From positions 1 through 39,815 of the forward strand of contig JADLHJ010000016.1 in the NCBI GenBank assembly GCA_020848835.1: a stretch of DNA of 39,815 nt, in the 5' to 3' direction. Position numbers and translations under genes: made by a program. The notes under the pieces are model-generated. The model was not told the origin of the DNA. It ran no database searches and saw only the letters and a program-made list of their open reading frames with translations. Positions 20,069 through 28,458 of this stretch are shown piece after piece. Position 1 is the first letter of the stretch, and each line of letters begins with the position of its first letter. This DNA comes from Candidatus Hydrogenedentota bacterium (lineage in GTDB: Bacteria; Hydrogenedentota; Hydrogenedentia; Hydrogenedentales; SLHB01).

Positions 20069-20935
20069 ATGGCAGTCAGTCGCGAAGACATCGAGAAACT
20101 CCACACCGAGGCGAAGCGTATCCGGAAGAATTTCAAGTATCTGCAAGATGATTTGAAGCGCCTGCCTGAAAACATTGACCTACTGCGGCAACGCGACAAT
20201 TTAAAGAAGCGCTATAGCGAGATTCAGGCGTTGTTGGATCAGGCGCGGGCCGCCGGCGTCAGGGTGCCCGAAGAACGCGAAGACAAACCGGATGGTCAAA
20301 GCGTGGATATGTCGATATTCGAGCCGAAGCCATTCGAGATCCCTGCCGCTGTCCACATCAAACAGCGCGGTGCAGCGGCTGGCGAGCGAGCGCGCTTTAC
20401 GTTCAAAGACGTCCGCACGATTGTCAGTGTTGTCATTCTGGTTTTCTTATTGCCGTTCTTTTACCTCTACTTCGTGAAGAACATGCGCTTCTACGAGGTG
20501 CCCACAGAATCGATGAAATCGACGCTGTTGCCCGGCGATCGAATCGTTGCAGGACAACCTGGCCAGTATGCGCGCGGTGATGTCGTGGTGTTGGCTGACC
20601 CGAGCAATCCCGGCGATTATTTGGTGAAACGGTTGGTCGCATTCGGAGGCGATACTGTCGAGATCACCAATGGCAACCTGCTGATCAACGGGCACCCTAT
20701 CGCAGAGAAGTACGCAACGGCTGCAGAGGACAATTTAAGGCCGTATAAAGTTCCAGAGGGCGCGGTATATCTGTTGGGCGACAACCGTAACAACAGCGAG
20801 GACAGCCGGTCGTGGAGGGAGGATCGGCCGTATTCCGATCTTCAGGGACGCGTGCTGGCCATCTACAGCCCGTCCCAACGGCGGGGTTGGTTGGCCGATG
20901 AAACCGCCGCATTTGCTGAAGTACCCGCTCCTTAA
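20069..20935 (+). CDS. lepB: Signal peptidase I
   Basis: Cleaves signal peptides from exported proteins at the outer face of the inner membrane (288 aa from ATG 20069). A single membrane segment lies at residues 117-136. The catalytic Ser is in PTESMKSTLLPGDR (Ser148), the Lys in GDYLVKRLVAFGGD (Lys187), and box E is GDNRNNSEDSR near 237-247. Unusually, about 115 residues precede the membrane segment; residues 1-62 are charged and heptad-like and probably form a cytoplasmic coiled coil. An upstream TTG at 20036 would add 11 residues but lacks a ribosome site. It stands alone between a terminator and a small gene. Confidence 0.93.
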   Translation: MAVSREDIEKLHTEAKRIRKNFKYLQDDLKRLPENIDLLRQRDNLKKRYSEIQALLDQARAAGVRVPEEREDKPDGQSVDMSIFEPKPFEIPAAVHIKQRGAAAGERARFTFKDVRTIVSVVILVFLLPFFYLYFVKNMRFYEVPTESMKSTLLPGDRIVAGQPGQYARGDVVVLADPSNPGDYLVKRLVAFGGDTVEITNGNLLINGHPIAEKYATAAEDNLRPYKVPEGAVYLLGDNRNNSEDSRSWREDRPYSDLQGRVLAIYSPSQRRGWLADETAAFAEVPAP

Positions 20936-20962
20936 TAGCATGCTATTTCGCCGCAGAAAAGT

Positions 20963-20980
20963 GTTGTCAGGTTTGACAAC
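20963..20980. promoter_or_regulatory. Perfect inverted repeat, possible operator
   Basis: GTTGTCA-GGTT-TGACAAC is a perfect 7-bp inverted repeat 28 bp after the signal peptidase stop, with a further GGTTGTTATGAC half-like copy beside it. No T run follows, so it looks more like a protein-binding site than a terminator. Nothing else was recognised in 20981-21163. Confidence 0.35.
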
Positions 20981-21181
20981 GGGTTGTTATGACGAGGATA
21001 CGCTATTCGCTGCGTGCGTCGAATTGTCAAGCTGTAAAGAGTTATCGGGTAGTCAGTTAGCGATTTTCGTGTAATTGGCCCATGATTTGCTCACCAAACG
21101 GGTGCCTATGGGATAGGCGCTAGTGTTTTACGGGGTCGCTAGCGGGCTGCTTGGGATTCGGCCGGAGGGCGCTTGACACCG

Positions 21182-21424
21182 ATGCGTGGGTTGCAGACAA
21201 ATGAGTATCGGCAGCAGACGATGCACCTGCTGCAAGAGATGAGCACTGCGTTGCGCTATCTGTCTACAGAGATTGATGGCGCGATCTCGTCCGATCGCAA
21301 GGTCGATCACGAAATGTTACGGCGTATATCGCAGGCGCTTCAGAAGCAGCAGGGTCACCTGCTAAAGATTGCAGAATCGGCGAGCCCCTACCTCCCGCGA
21401 CCGGATCTCAATCGCTCGAAATAG
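21182..21424 (+). CDS. Small coiled-coil hypothetical protein, 80 aa
   Basis: A short, mostly helical, hydrophilic protein (MRGLQTNEYRQQTMHLLQEM ...) with heptad-like spacing over residues 8-60 and a Pro-rich end (PYLPRPDLNRSK). No family recognised. The GGAGGG ribosome site (21164-21169) fits neither start ideally: it is 3 bases from TTG 21173 and 12 from ATG 21182; I give the ATG. Coding is supported by codon use and by the ribosome site. Confidence 0.55.
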   Translation: MRGLQTNEYRQQTMHLLQEMSTALRYLSTEIDGAISSDRKVDHEMLRRISQALQKQQGHLLKIAESASPYLPRPDLNRSK

Positions 21425-21444
21425 GTTTTCCCTTTTCCTTTCTA

Positions 21445-21473
21445 TTGACACGGATCACTGTGCGACGCTGAAT
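21445..21473 (+). promoter_or_regulatory. Possible sigma70 promoter of the SDR gene
   Basis: A perfect -35 TTGACA (21445-21450) is followed after 17 bp by CTGAAT (21468-21473), a weak -10. The gene starts 40 bp downstream at 21513. Confidence 0.35.
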
Positions 21474-21512
21474 ATACCGGCGTGACTACCCGAGCGCAGG
21501 AGGAAAAAAGCC

Positions 21513-22376
21513 GTGTCGGATCTACAGTGGATTCAGTCGCAGTGGCCAGAGGCAGTCTTGCCTGCATGCCCGATTCAAAGGTTATTAAAAGGCCAAAAAG
21601 CGCTGGTTACCGGTGCGTCGTCCGGTATTGGAAAGGCGGTCGCGATTGCCTTGGGGCATGCTGGCGCGGACGTGGTGATCAACTACGTCACCGGTGAAGA
21701 CAAGGCACAGGCGGTTGCCGACGAGATCATGCGCTGCGGCAGCAAGGCCTATATTCACAAGGCGGACGTGTCCAAGGAAGATCAGGTGCAGGACATGTTC
21801 CGAGCGATGATCGCAAAATGGGGCACGATCGATATTCTGGTGAACAACGCGGGCCTGCAGAAGGACGCGCCTTTTGATCAGATGACTCTGGATCAGTGGA
21901 ACCTCGTGTTGAGCGTGAATCTCACAGGCCAGTTCCTCTGCGCGCGCGAGGCGGTGCGCGAGTTCAAGCGGCGCGGCGTGCGCAAGGAAGTGTCCTGCGC
22001 AGCGGGAAAGATCATTTGCATCAGTTCTGTACACGAAGTGATTCCGTGGGCCGGGCACGTGAACTACGCCGCGTCGAAAGGCGGCGTGATGCTAATGATG
22101 AAAAGTATCGCGCAGGAAGTTGCGCCGTACCGTATCCGCGTGAACAGCATTGCGCCGGGAGCGGTCCGCACGCCAATTAACATGGAAGCGTGGGACACGC
22201 CGGAAGCGTATCACGACTTGTTAAAGCTCATTCCGTACAAGCGTATTGGAGAACCGGAAGATATCGGGCAGGCTGCGGTATGGTTGGCGTCCGATCATTC
22301 GGATTACGTGCACGGTGTTACGTTATTTGTCGATGGCGGGATGACGCTCTATCCTGGATTTGAGACGGGCGGGTGA
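21513..22376 (+). CDS. Short-chain dehydrogenase (glucose 1-dehydrogenase-like)
   Basis: A classical SDR, NAD(P)-dependent sugar or alcohol dehydrogenase (287 aa). The cofactor motif TGASSGIG is at residues 33-40, NNAG at 111-114, the catalytic Ser at about 171-172, and YAASK at 185-189 (Tyr185, Lys189). GTG 21513 follows AGGAGGA. The N-terminus has about 25 residues before the Rossmann fold, as in glucose 1-dehydrogenase-like members. It is convergent with KDPG aldolase, with only 4 bp between the two stops. A joint role in a sugar-acid route is possible but inferred. Confidence 0.9.
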   Translation: MSDLQWIQSQWPEAVLPACPIQRLLKGQKALVTGASSGIGKAVAIALGHAGADVVINYVTGEDKAQAVADEIMRCGSKAYIHKADVSKEDQVQDMFRAMIAKWGTIDILVNNAGLQKDAPFDQMTLDQWNLVLSVNLTGQFLCAREAVREFKRRGVRKEVSCAAGKIICISSVHEVIPWAGHVNYAASKGGVMLMMKSIAQEVAPYRIRVNSIAPGAVRTPINMEAWDTPEAYHDLLKLIPYKRIGEPEDIGQAAVWLASDHSDYVHGVTLFVDGGMTLYPGFETGG

Positions 22377-22380
22377 GGAT

Positions 22381-23031
22381 TCAGCCTCGCGCGGTTGTCA
22401 CCGCATCAGCAAAAGCTCGCGCGTTCTTTGTGAGGCCCGTGTAGTCTCTTGAGTCGACCATTTTCTTGCTCACGAGGTTGCCGCCGATCCCGAGCGCGAA
22501 GGCGCCCGCTTTAAGAAATTGCGCGACGTTACTTACCTCGACACCGCCGGTGGGCAACAGCGGGATCTGCGGTAAGGGTCCTTTGATCGCCTTGATGTAG
22601 TCTGCGCCTCCCACGCTGGACGGGAACACTTTGACCACATCCGAGCCGGCTTCCCATGCTTGAAGGATTTCGGTGGGCGTGAATGCACCAAGCGCGACGG
22701 GCTTTCCATAGCGGCGCGCCATCGTTGCGACTTCGGGCGCTACCACGGGCGTGACGATGAACTGCGCGCCGGACAAAATCGCCATGCGGCAAGTGTCCGC
22801 GTCGAGCACGGTGCCGACGCCGAGCAACACGTCCGCGCCGGCGAGTTTCTTCGCTGCAAGCTCGAGCGCCTGCAACGCGCCGGGGGTGGTCATTGTCAGC
22901 TCGATGCAATGCACGCCGCCTTCAACAACGGCATCAACGACACGCACCAAATCTTCCCCACCGGAATCCGCACGTACCACGGCAATGACACAATGGGATT
23001 TCATGTAGTCGAGCGCAGCTTGCTTGTCCAT
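22381..23031 (-). CDS. eda: 2-dehydro-3-deoxyphosphogluconate (KDPG) aldolase
   Basis: Cleaves KDPG, or the galactose analogue KDPGal, to pyruvate and glyceraldehyde 3-phosphate (216 aa, usual length). The active-site Glu lies in CIELTMTTP (Glu44) and the Schiff-base Lys in VVKVFPSS (Lys134). GVGTVLD and LPTGGV complete the TIM-barrel phosphate site. A purine-rich ribosome site (AGGGGGAAG) lies about nine bases before ATG 23031. It begins 25 bp after the kinase-FGE gene and is probably co-transcribed with it. No edd or KDG kinase is in the window. Confidence 0.92.
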   Translation of the reverse strand: MDKQAALDYMKSHCVIAVVRADSGGEDLVRVVDAVVEGGVHCIELTMTTPGALQALELAAKKLAGADVLLGVGTVLDADTCRMAILSGAQFIVTPVVAPEVATMARRYGKPVALGAFTPTEILQAWEAGSDVVKVFPSSVGGADYIKAIKGPLPQIPLLPTGGVEVSNVAQFLKAGAFALGIGGNLVSKKMVDSRDYTGLTKNARAFADAVTTARG

Positions 23032-23056
23032 GGACGATCTTCCCCCTTACTTCAAC

Positions 23057-24733
23057 CTAACTTCGTTTCACTGCCAACACACAGCGGAAGCCAACGGTGT
23101 TCAGTTGCGATTCCCCGAATAAACCCATACGAAACGTGCAGCGCAATTCCGAGGCTGGCGAGCGCCAGGATCCGCCGCGGATTGCGCGGAGCGGCGGGCC
23201 GTGGCGTTCGGCCGATGCGCGCTTCACGGGATCGTAGGGTAGAAACAAATCGGACGTCCATTCGTACACGTTGCCAGCGAGATCGCAGACGCCCTCTGGC
23301 GTGCAACCGTCGTCATGCATCGAGATTAACGACGGGATATTGAGGTGGTCGCCGTAGTTCGCGCGATTCGAATCGGGGTCGGTGTTGCCCCAGGGATATT
23401 TGCGGTTGTCTTGTCCGCGCGCGGCGAATTCCCATTGCGCCTCGGTGGGCAGTTTCTTGCCGGCCCAGGCAGCATATGCCGACGCGTCAGACCACGTGAC
23501 GCCAATCACGGGCTGGTCGGGACCGGCATATTGGGGTAGTCCCCAAAACTTTGGCGCGGAACGTCCGGTTTCTTTTATGAACTCGCCATACTTGCGATTG
23601 GTTACGGGGTATTTGTCGATATAAAACGGATCGACGAAATACTCGAACTCGGGTGCTTCATCTGGTTGCGTCGAATTACCCATCACGAAGTTGCCGCCGT
23701 CAAGCAGGATCATGCCTTCCGTAGAAGCGTGGCGCTGATCGTCGGACCGGACTTCCGCCTCGGCTGCTTTGCGGTAGGCCGCGTCGTAGGCGTCAAGTAG
23801 CCTTTTACGAAATTCGCCCGCGCTCTGCCAACGGTCCTCTTTTGGGGCTTGGATCGCTTTGTTTACGATTTCGATAATGGATGGCGCCACATCGCTTCGG
23901 ACGCGGTGAATCGGAGCTTGTTCTTCGATCGGCGTCCGAAGCGTCAGTAATTCTCGTAATATCAGGCCTACTGCAAACAGGTCTGCGCGCAGATCGACTT
24001 CCGCGTGGCGAAGTTGCTCGGGAGCTGCATACGCTTCGGTACCGATTACACGCGCGGGTTTCTTATCGCCATCTGCGGGCGGGGTCTCCACTTGTTCGTC
24101 GAGGACTTTTGCGAGTCCGAAATCGAGCACCTTCACTTTTTCGCCGGCCATTACCATCACGTTTTCGGGTTTCATGTCGCGGTGCACGACGGATTTGTGT
24201 GCGTAGTCGAGCGCGGCGAGGATTTGCGCGGCGAAGTTCACCGCGAGCCGCACATCGATCAGACGCCGCTGCTCGCGGCATTGCCGCAAGAACGCGCGTA
24301 GCGAACTTCCGTGCAGGAATTCCATCGAGAGATACATGATGCCGTCGGGCGTCGAACTGACATCATGCACGGCAACGATGTTCTCGTGGCGCAGGCGGCG
24401 CGCGATCTGCGCTTCCTGCACGAAGAGCTTCATGCCCTTTTGTGACTGCAGAATTCCTGGGTGCAGAAATTTAAGTGCGACGCGTTCGTTCATCAGGACA
24501 TCACGCGCGCGATAGACAACTCCCATCCCGCCTTTGCCAATGGGAGTTTCAATGACGTAGCGGTCGGCGATGCGGCGCCCCGCTTCGAAATCGAGATTGA
24601 TCTCTTCGTCTTCGCCGTCTTCCGACGGTACCATCATGCGCGCGCCACACCCAAAGCAAACGCCCCAACGGCCCTGAACCGTCGGGGGCACTAAGATCTC
24701 AATCCCACAATTCGAACATCTGACGTGAATCAT
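23057..24733 (-). CDS. Ser/Thr protein kinase fused to FGE-sulfatase-like domain
   Basis: A multidomain signalling protein (558 aa). Residues 1-35 form a zinc ribbon with two Cys-x2-Cys pairs (CSNC, CFGC). Residues 58-315 are a Hanks-type kinase: glycine loop GKGGMGVVYRA, Lys88 in VALKFL, HRD at 184-186, DFG at 204-206, and APEQ. Residues 340-556 are a formylglycine-generating-enzyme-like domain with GGNFVMG, TEAQWEFAARG and RGGSW. The two-Cys pattern of true FGE after RGGS is incomplete: only one Cys is seen (ELRCTFR), so this domain probably binds a ligand and does not mature sulfatases. No transmembrane segment is evident. The kinase-FGE fusion is known from several phyla; the zinc ribbon is less usual. 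Confidence 0.9.
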   Translation of the reverse strand: MIHVRCSNCGIEILVPPTVQGRWGVCFGCGARMMVPSEDGEDEEINLDFEAGRRIADRYVIETPIGKGGMGVVYRARDVLMNERVALKFLHPGILQSQKGMKLFVQEAQIARRLRHENIVAVHDVSSTPDGIMYLSMEFLHGSSLRAFLRQCREQRRLIDVRLAVNFAAQILAALDYAHKSVVHRDMKPENVMVMAGEKVKVLDFGLAKVLDEQVETPPADGDKKPARVIGTEAYAAPEQLRHAEVDLRADLFAVGLILRELLTLRTPIEEQAPIHRVRSDVAPSIIEIVNKAIQAPKEDRWQSAGEFRKRLLDAYDAAYRKAAEAEVRSDDQRHASTEGMILLDGGNFVMGNSTQPDEAPEFEYFVDPFYIDKYPVTNRKYGEFIKETGRSAPKFWGLPQYAGPDQPVIGVTWSDASAYAAWAGKKLPTEAQWEFAARGQDNRKYPWGNTDPDSNRANYGDHLNIPSLISMHDDGCTPEGVCDLAGNVYEWTSDLFLPYDPVKRASAERHGPPLRAIRGGSWRSPASELRCTFRMGLFGESQLNTVGFRCVLAVKRS

Positions 24734-24811
24734 TACCGATTACATGCGCCTTCTTGCCTACTACGCCCCACGCGCGCATTGTAATAGGGAATCAGTGCCG
24801 CCGCAACGCGA

Positions 24812-25900
24812 TTATTCCGCTGGCGGTTTGTAATTTATGCCGACGGCTTCGATGGCTTTCATAAAGCCTTCCTTATCGACGGCCTTGCGCCAGGCTTCTT
24901 CAGGCTCGACGACGTCGTCTTTTACGAAGCGGGCAAGCTCTTCGTTCAGAAGGGTCATGCCTTCTTTTTTCGCAGTTTGCATAATACTCATGATTTGGTT
25001 CGTTTTAGCTTCGCGAATCAGCGAGGCAACGGCGTGGTTCACCACCATAACCTCAAGCGCGGCGACGCGGCCGCCTCCTTTCTTCTTGAGCAGGTTTTGC
25101 GCGACGACGCCTTTCAGGGTGCCCGCCAGCATCGTGCGAATCTGCTGTTGTTGATCCGAAGGGAACTGATCGATAAGACGATCCACCGTCGAGATTGCGG
25201 TCGTGGTGTGCAGGGTGCCGAAAACGAGGTGTCCCGTTTCCGCGGTTTCGATGGCGATGTGTGTGGTTTCCAGATCGCGCATTTCGCCGACGAGTACGAT
25301 GTCCGGGTCTTCACGCAGGGCAGCGCGCAGCGCCGCTTTGAAGCTCTTCGTGTGGTTGTGTACTTCGCGCTGGTTCAGCAAACAGCTCTTGTTCGGATGC
25401 ACGAACTCGATCGGGTCTTCGATCGTGATGATGTGTTCGCTGCGGTTGGTATTGATGAGATCGATCATCGCCGCGAGGGTTGTCGATTTGCCGCTGCCTG
25501 TCGGACCGGTGACAAGCACCAAGCCTTTCGACAAGGTGCAAAACTTTTTTACGGAATCGGGTAGCCCCAGCTCTTCGCAGGTGAGAATTTTCGTAGGAAT
25601 CACGCGAAACACCGCGCCCATGCCTTTGTGATCCATGAACACGTTTACGCGGAAACGCCCATAGCCTTCGAGTGAGTATGCGAAGTCGGTATCGTGAAGT
25701 TCGTTGAACTGCTTCTCATTCGTCTCTGGCATGATTTCAAAGAGCACGGTACGGACCACTTGGGGATCAAGTTCCTCCTCGCTGCGCAGCGCCATCATTG
25801 AACCGTCCTTGCGGAAGATCGGTTTGCACCGCGTGCAGTAATGCAGGTCGGACGCACCATGCTTGACCATCATCATAAGATACTTGTCGATTTGCGCCAT
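24812..25900 (-). CDS. pilT: Type IV pilus retraction ATPase PilT
   Basis: Hexameric ATPase that drives pilus retraction from the cytoplasmic base (362 aa from ATG 25900, with GGGGTG upstream; the frame extends to 26044 but the added residues do not fit the family). Walker A is GPTGSGKST (132-140). The Asp box is ITIEDPIEF, Walker B is DIVLVGEMRDLET and the His box is GHLVFGTLHT. The C-terminal VASLIREAKTNQI corresponds to the AIRNLIRE motif needed for retraction. No other pilus assembly gene is adjacent. It is divergent from the DoxX-like gene. Confidence 0.95.
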   Translation of the reverse strand: MAQIDKYLMMMVKHGASDLHYCTRCKPIFRKDGSMMALRSEEELDPQVVRTVLFEIMPETNEKQFNELHDTDFAYSLEGYGRFRVNVFMDHKGMGAVFRVIPTKILTCEELGLPDSVKKFCTLSKGLVLVTGPTGSGKSTTLAAMIDLINTNRSEHIITIEDPIEFVHPNKSCLLNQREVHNHTKSFKAALRAALREDPDIVLVGEMRDLETTHIAIETAETGHLVFGTLHTTTAISTVDRLIDQFPSDQQQQIRTMLAGTLKGVVAQNLLKKKGGGRVAALEVMVVNHAVASLIREAKTNQIMSIMQTAKKEGMTLLNEELARFVKDDVVEPEEAWRKAVDKEGFMKAIEAVGINYKPPAE

Positions 25901-26058
25901 GCAGGCACCCCCTAGAAGCGTTATGTCCCTTTTCTCGACGCAGTACGCTACCACATTCGTCCCGTGCTTCTCATCGCTCCCGATCGGTTGACATGGTCTT
26001 TGCTCCTGCGCGAATACATCCAACGAACAGCGGCACATGACCACGCAAGGGTGAAACG

Positions 26059-26463
26059 ATGGGTCTTACAAGAACTCAGAGAATTATGAGCTGGATCCTT
26101 CAGGTTGTCGTCGCGGTGATCCTGTTTCAGACTTTGTTCTTCAAGTTTACGGGGGCCGAAGAATCGGTCTATATATTCACCACACTTGGCATGGAGCCAT
26201 GGGGGCGTTACGCATCCGGAGTGGCTGAACTCATTGCCTGCATCCTATTGCTTGTTCCCTCAACGCCGGCGTATGGCGCCACGCTTTCGATTGCGGTAAT
26301 TTCCGGCGCGATCCTGAGCCACCTCACCAAACTTGGTATAGTGGTGCAAGACGACGGCGGATTGTTGTTTGGGCTGGCTCTGGTGGTGTTCGCGGGAAGC
26401 GCGATTGTGCTCTTCCTACGCCGCAGAGAGATCCCCGTGATTGGGGCGAGGCTTTACGGATGA
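26059..26463 (+). CDS. DoxX-like membrane protein
   Basis: A small integral membrane protein (134 aa) with four predicted membrane segments, consistent with the DoxX family: residues 10-27, 50-67, 75-92 and 100-118 approximately. The FFKFTGAEESV segment after helix 1 and the Glu in ASGVAELIACILLL are typical. Family members are linked to redox or metabolite handling, without one firm function. Its stop overlaps the start of the debranching enzyme (ATGA, 26460-26463), so the two are translationally coupled. Confidence 0.8.
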   Translation: MGLTRTQRIMSWILQVVVAVILFQTLFFKFTGAEESVYIFTTLGMEPWGRYASGVAELIACILLLVPSTPAYGATLSIAVISGAILSHLTKLGIVVQDDGGLLFGLALVVFAGSAIVLFLRRREIPVIGARLYG

Positions 26464-28424
26464 CCGCCTCGACACAATCGCGGAGGAGCGGCGACATGGC
26501 AGTCCGGTTAAATACGCACGACGAATGGCTCGAACCCGACGGTCTGGGCGGTTATGCCTCCGGCACCGTCAGCGCTATACGCACGCGCCGTTACCACGCG
26601 CTGTTGCTCACAGCGCGCACGCCCCCGACCGGACGCGTCTTGCTGGTGAATGGTTTCGATGCGTGGGTCACGACGCCGCAAGGCAACTATCCGCTCACGT
26701 CGCAAGTCTACGAACCGGGGGTCGTGTCGCCAAACGGTTGGGAACGCATCGAATCGTTCGAGCACCAACCTTGGCCCAGGTGGCGTTACGTGATCGGCGA
26801 TGGCCTGCAGGTCGAACATGAGTTGTTTGTGCCGCACTGTAGTTCCTCCGTAGTTTTGGTGTGGCGCACAATCGGAGACGCGGCAAGTTGTATTTTGTCG
26901 GTGCGACCCTTCCTATGCTGTCGCGACTATCACAGCATGCATGCGGAGAATCCAGGATTTAATTTCGATCCGAAACTGCAGGGCGGAAAAATTGTGTGGA
27001 GCCCGTATGCGGACATGCCAAGTGTCCACGCGCTGAGCAACGGAGAATACACGCACGAGCCACAGTGGTACCGCAATTTTATTTATGAGGAAGAACGCGC
27101 ACGGGGTTTGAACTATACCGAGGACCTCGCGTCGCCTGGTGCGCTGCGTTTCGATCTTTCGCAGGCGCCCGCCGCGCTGATATTCGCCGCGCAGGGCCAC
27201 GAACAAATCCTGGGCGCACCAAACGCCCCCGCGGAATCCATCGCGATAGGGTTGCAGCACGCAGAAAGACAGCGCCGGTCTAAGTTCGCGCATCCTTTGC
27301 ACAAGGCCGCGGACGACTACATCGTCAAGCGCGGAAGCGGAAACACCATCGTCGCCGGTTACCCTTGGTTCACCGACTGGGGACGCGACACTTTTATCGC
27401 GCTGCGTGGACTTTGCCTCTCAACGGGCCGTGTAGGCGAAGCGCGCAATATTCTTGTCGAATGGGCAGGAGCCGTATCCGAAGGCATGCTGCCCAATTTC
27501 TTCAGCGATAGCGGCACCACTCAGGAGTACAACACCGTCGATGCTTCGTTGTGGTACATCATCGCCGTACACGACTATCTGAACAAGGTCGGTTCAAACG
27601 CCGCACCAGATGACACCGTTAAATTGCGCGACGCGGTTGATGCAATACTGATGGGCTATGCGAAAGGCACACGCTACGGTATTCGCATGGATGCAGACGG
27701 TTTGATCGCCGCTGGTGAACCGGGTGTGCAGCTCACGTGGATGGATGCGAAGGTGGGCAACTGGGTGGTAACGCCGCGCATTGGCAAACCCGTAGAAATT
27801 CAGGCGCTGTGGATCAATGCGTTGCGGATCGGTGGCGCGTTTGATGAGAAGTGGAAGAGTGTCTCCGACCACGCACTCGCATCGTTTCTCTCGCGCTTCT
27901 GGAATGAAGACGGTGGGTATCTCTACGACGTGATCGACTGCGATCATCGCGACGGCGCGATGGATGGGACTTTGCGTCCAAACCAGATCTTTGCCGTGGG
28001 CGGATTACCGTTCCGTCTCATCGAAGGTGATCGTGCGCGGTGCATCGTCGATGCGGTTGAATCGAAACTTTGGACACCGATTGGCTTGCGGACACTTGCG
28101 CGCGGCGCACACGGATACCACGCGCGCTACGAGGGTGGCGTGCCCGATCGCGATGGCGCGTACCACCAGGGCACCGTGTGGCCGTGGCTGATGGGCGCGT
28201 TTGTGGATGCGTGGGTCAGCGTTCGCGGCAATACGCTCGCGGCGAAAAATGAAGCGCGCAGTCGTTTCCTGGCGCCGCTGATTGAACACTTGAACCATGC
28301 TGGCCTCGGGCATCTGTCCGAAATCGCGGATGCGGAACCGCCGCACACGCCGCGCGGCTGTCCCTTCCAGGCGTGGTCCTTGGGCGAAGCATTGCGGATT
28401 CAACATGACATTCTTGGCGAATAG
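26460..28424 (+). CDS. Glycogen debranching enzyme (amylo-alpha-1,6-glucosidase)
   Basis: Hydrolyses alpha-1,6 branch stubs in glycogen or related glucans (654 aa). The N-terminal beta domain begins WLEPDGLGGYASGTVSAIRT with RRYHALLL, the standard GDE_N start. The C-terminal (alpha/alpha)6 catalytic domain holds PWFTDWGRDTFIALRG, with the catalytic Asp region, then QEYNTVDASLWY and YHQGTVWPWLMG. The layout is the bacterial/archaeal single-activity type, without the transferase half found in eukaryotes. Coupled to the DoxX-like gene by a 4-bp overlap. Confidence 0.93.
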   Translation: MTASTQSRRSGDMAVRLNTHDEWLEPDGLGGYASGTVSAIRTRRYHALLLTARTPPTGRVLLVNGFDAWVTTPQGNYPLTSQVYEPGVVSPNGWERIESFEHQPWPRWRYVIGDGLQVEHELFVPHCSSSVVLVWRTIGDAASCILSVRPFLCCRDYHSMHAENPGFNFDPKLQGGKIVWSPYADMPSVHALSNGEYTHEPQWYRNFIYEEERARGLNYTEDLASPGALRFDLSQAPAALIFAAQGHEQILGAPNAPAESIAIGLQHAERQRRSKFAHPLHKAADDYIVKRGSGNTIVAGYPWFTDWGRDTFIALRGLCLSTGRVGEARNILVEWAGAVSEGMLPNFFSDSGTTQEYNTVDASLWYIIAVHDYLNKVGSNAAPDDTVKLRDAVDAILMGYAKGTRYGIRMDADGLIAAGEPGVQLTWMDAKVGNWVVTPRIGKPVEIQALWINALRIGGAFDEKWKSVSDHALASFLSRFWNEDGGYLYDVIDCDHRDGAMDGTLRPNQIFAVGGLPFRLIEGDRARCIVDAVESKLWTPIGLRTLARGAHGYHARYEGGVPDRDGAYHQGTVWPWLMGAFVDAWVSVRGNTLAAKNEARSRFLAPLIEHLNHAGLGHLSEIADAEPPHTPRGCPFQAWSLGEALRIQHDILGE

Positions 28425-28458
28425 CGAATTGTACTCGGCAGTAACGGAGGTTGACGAA

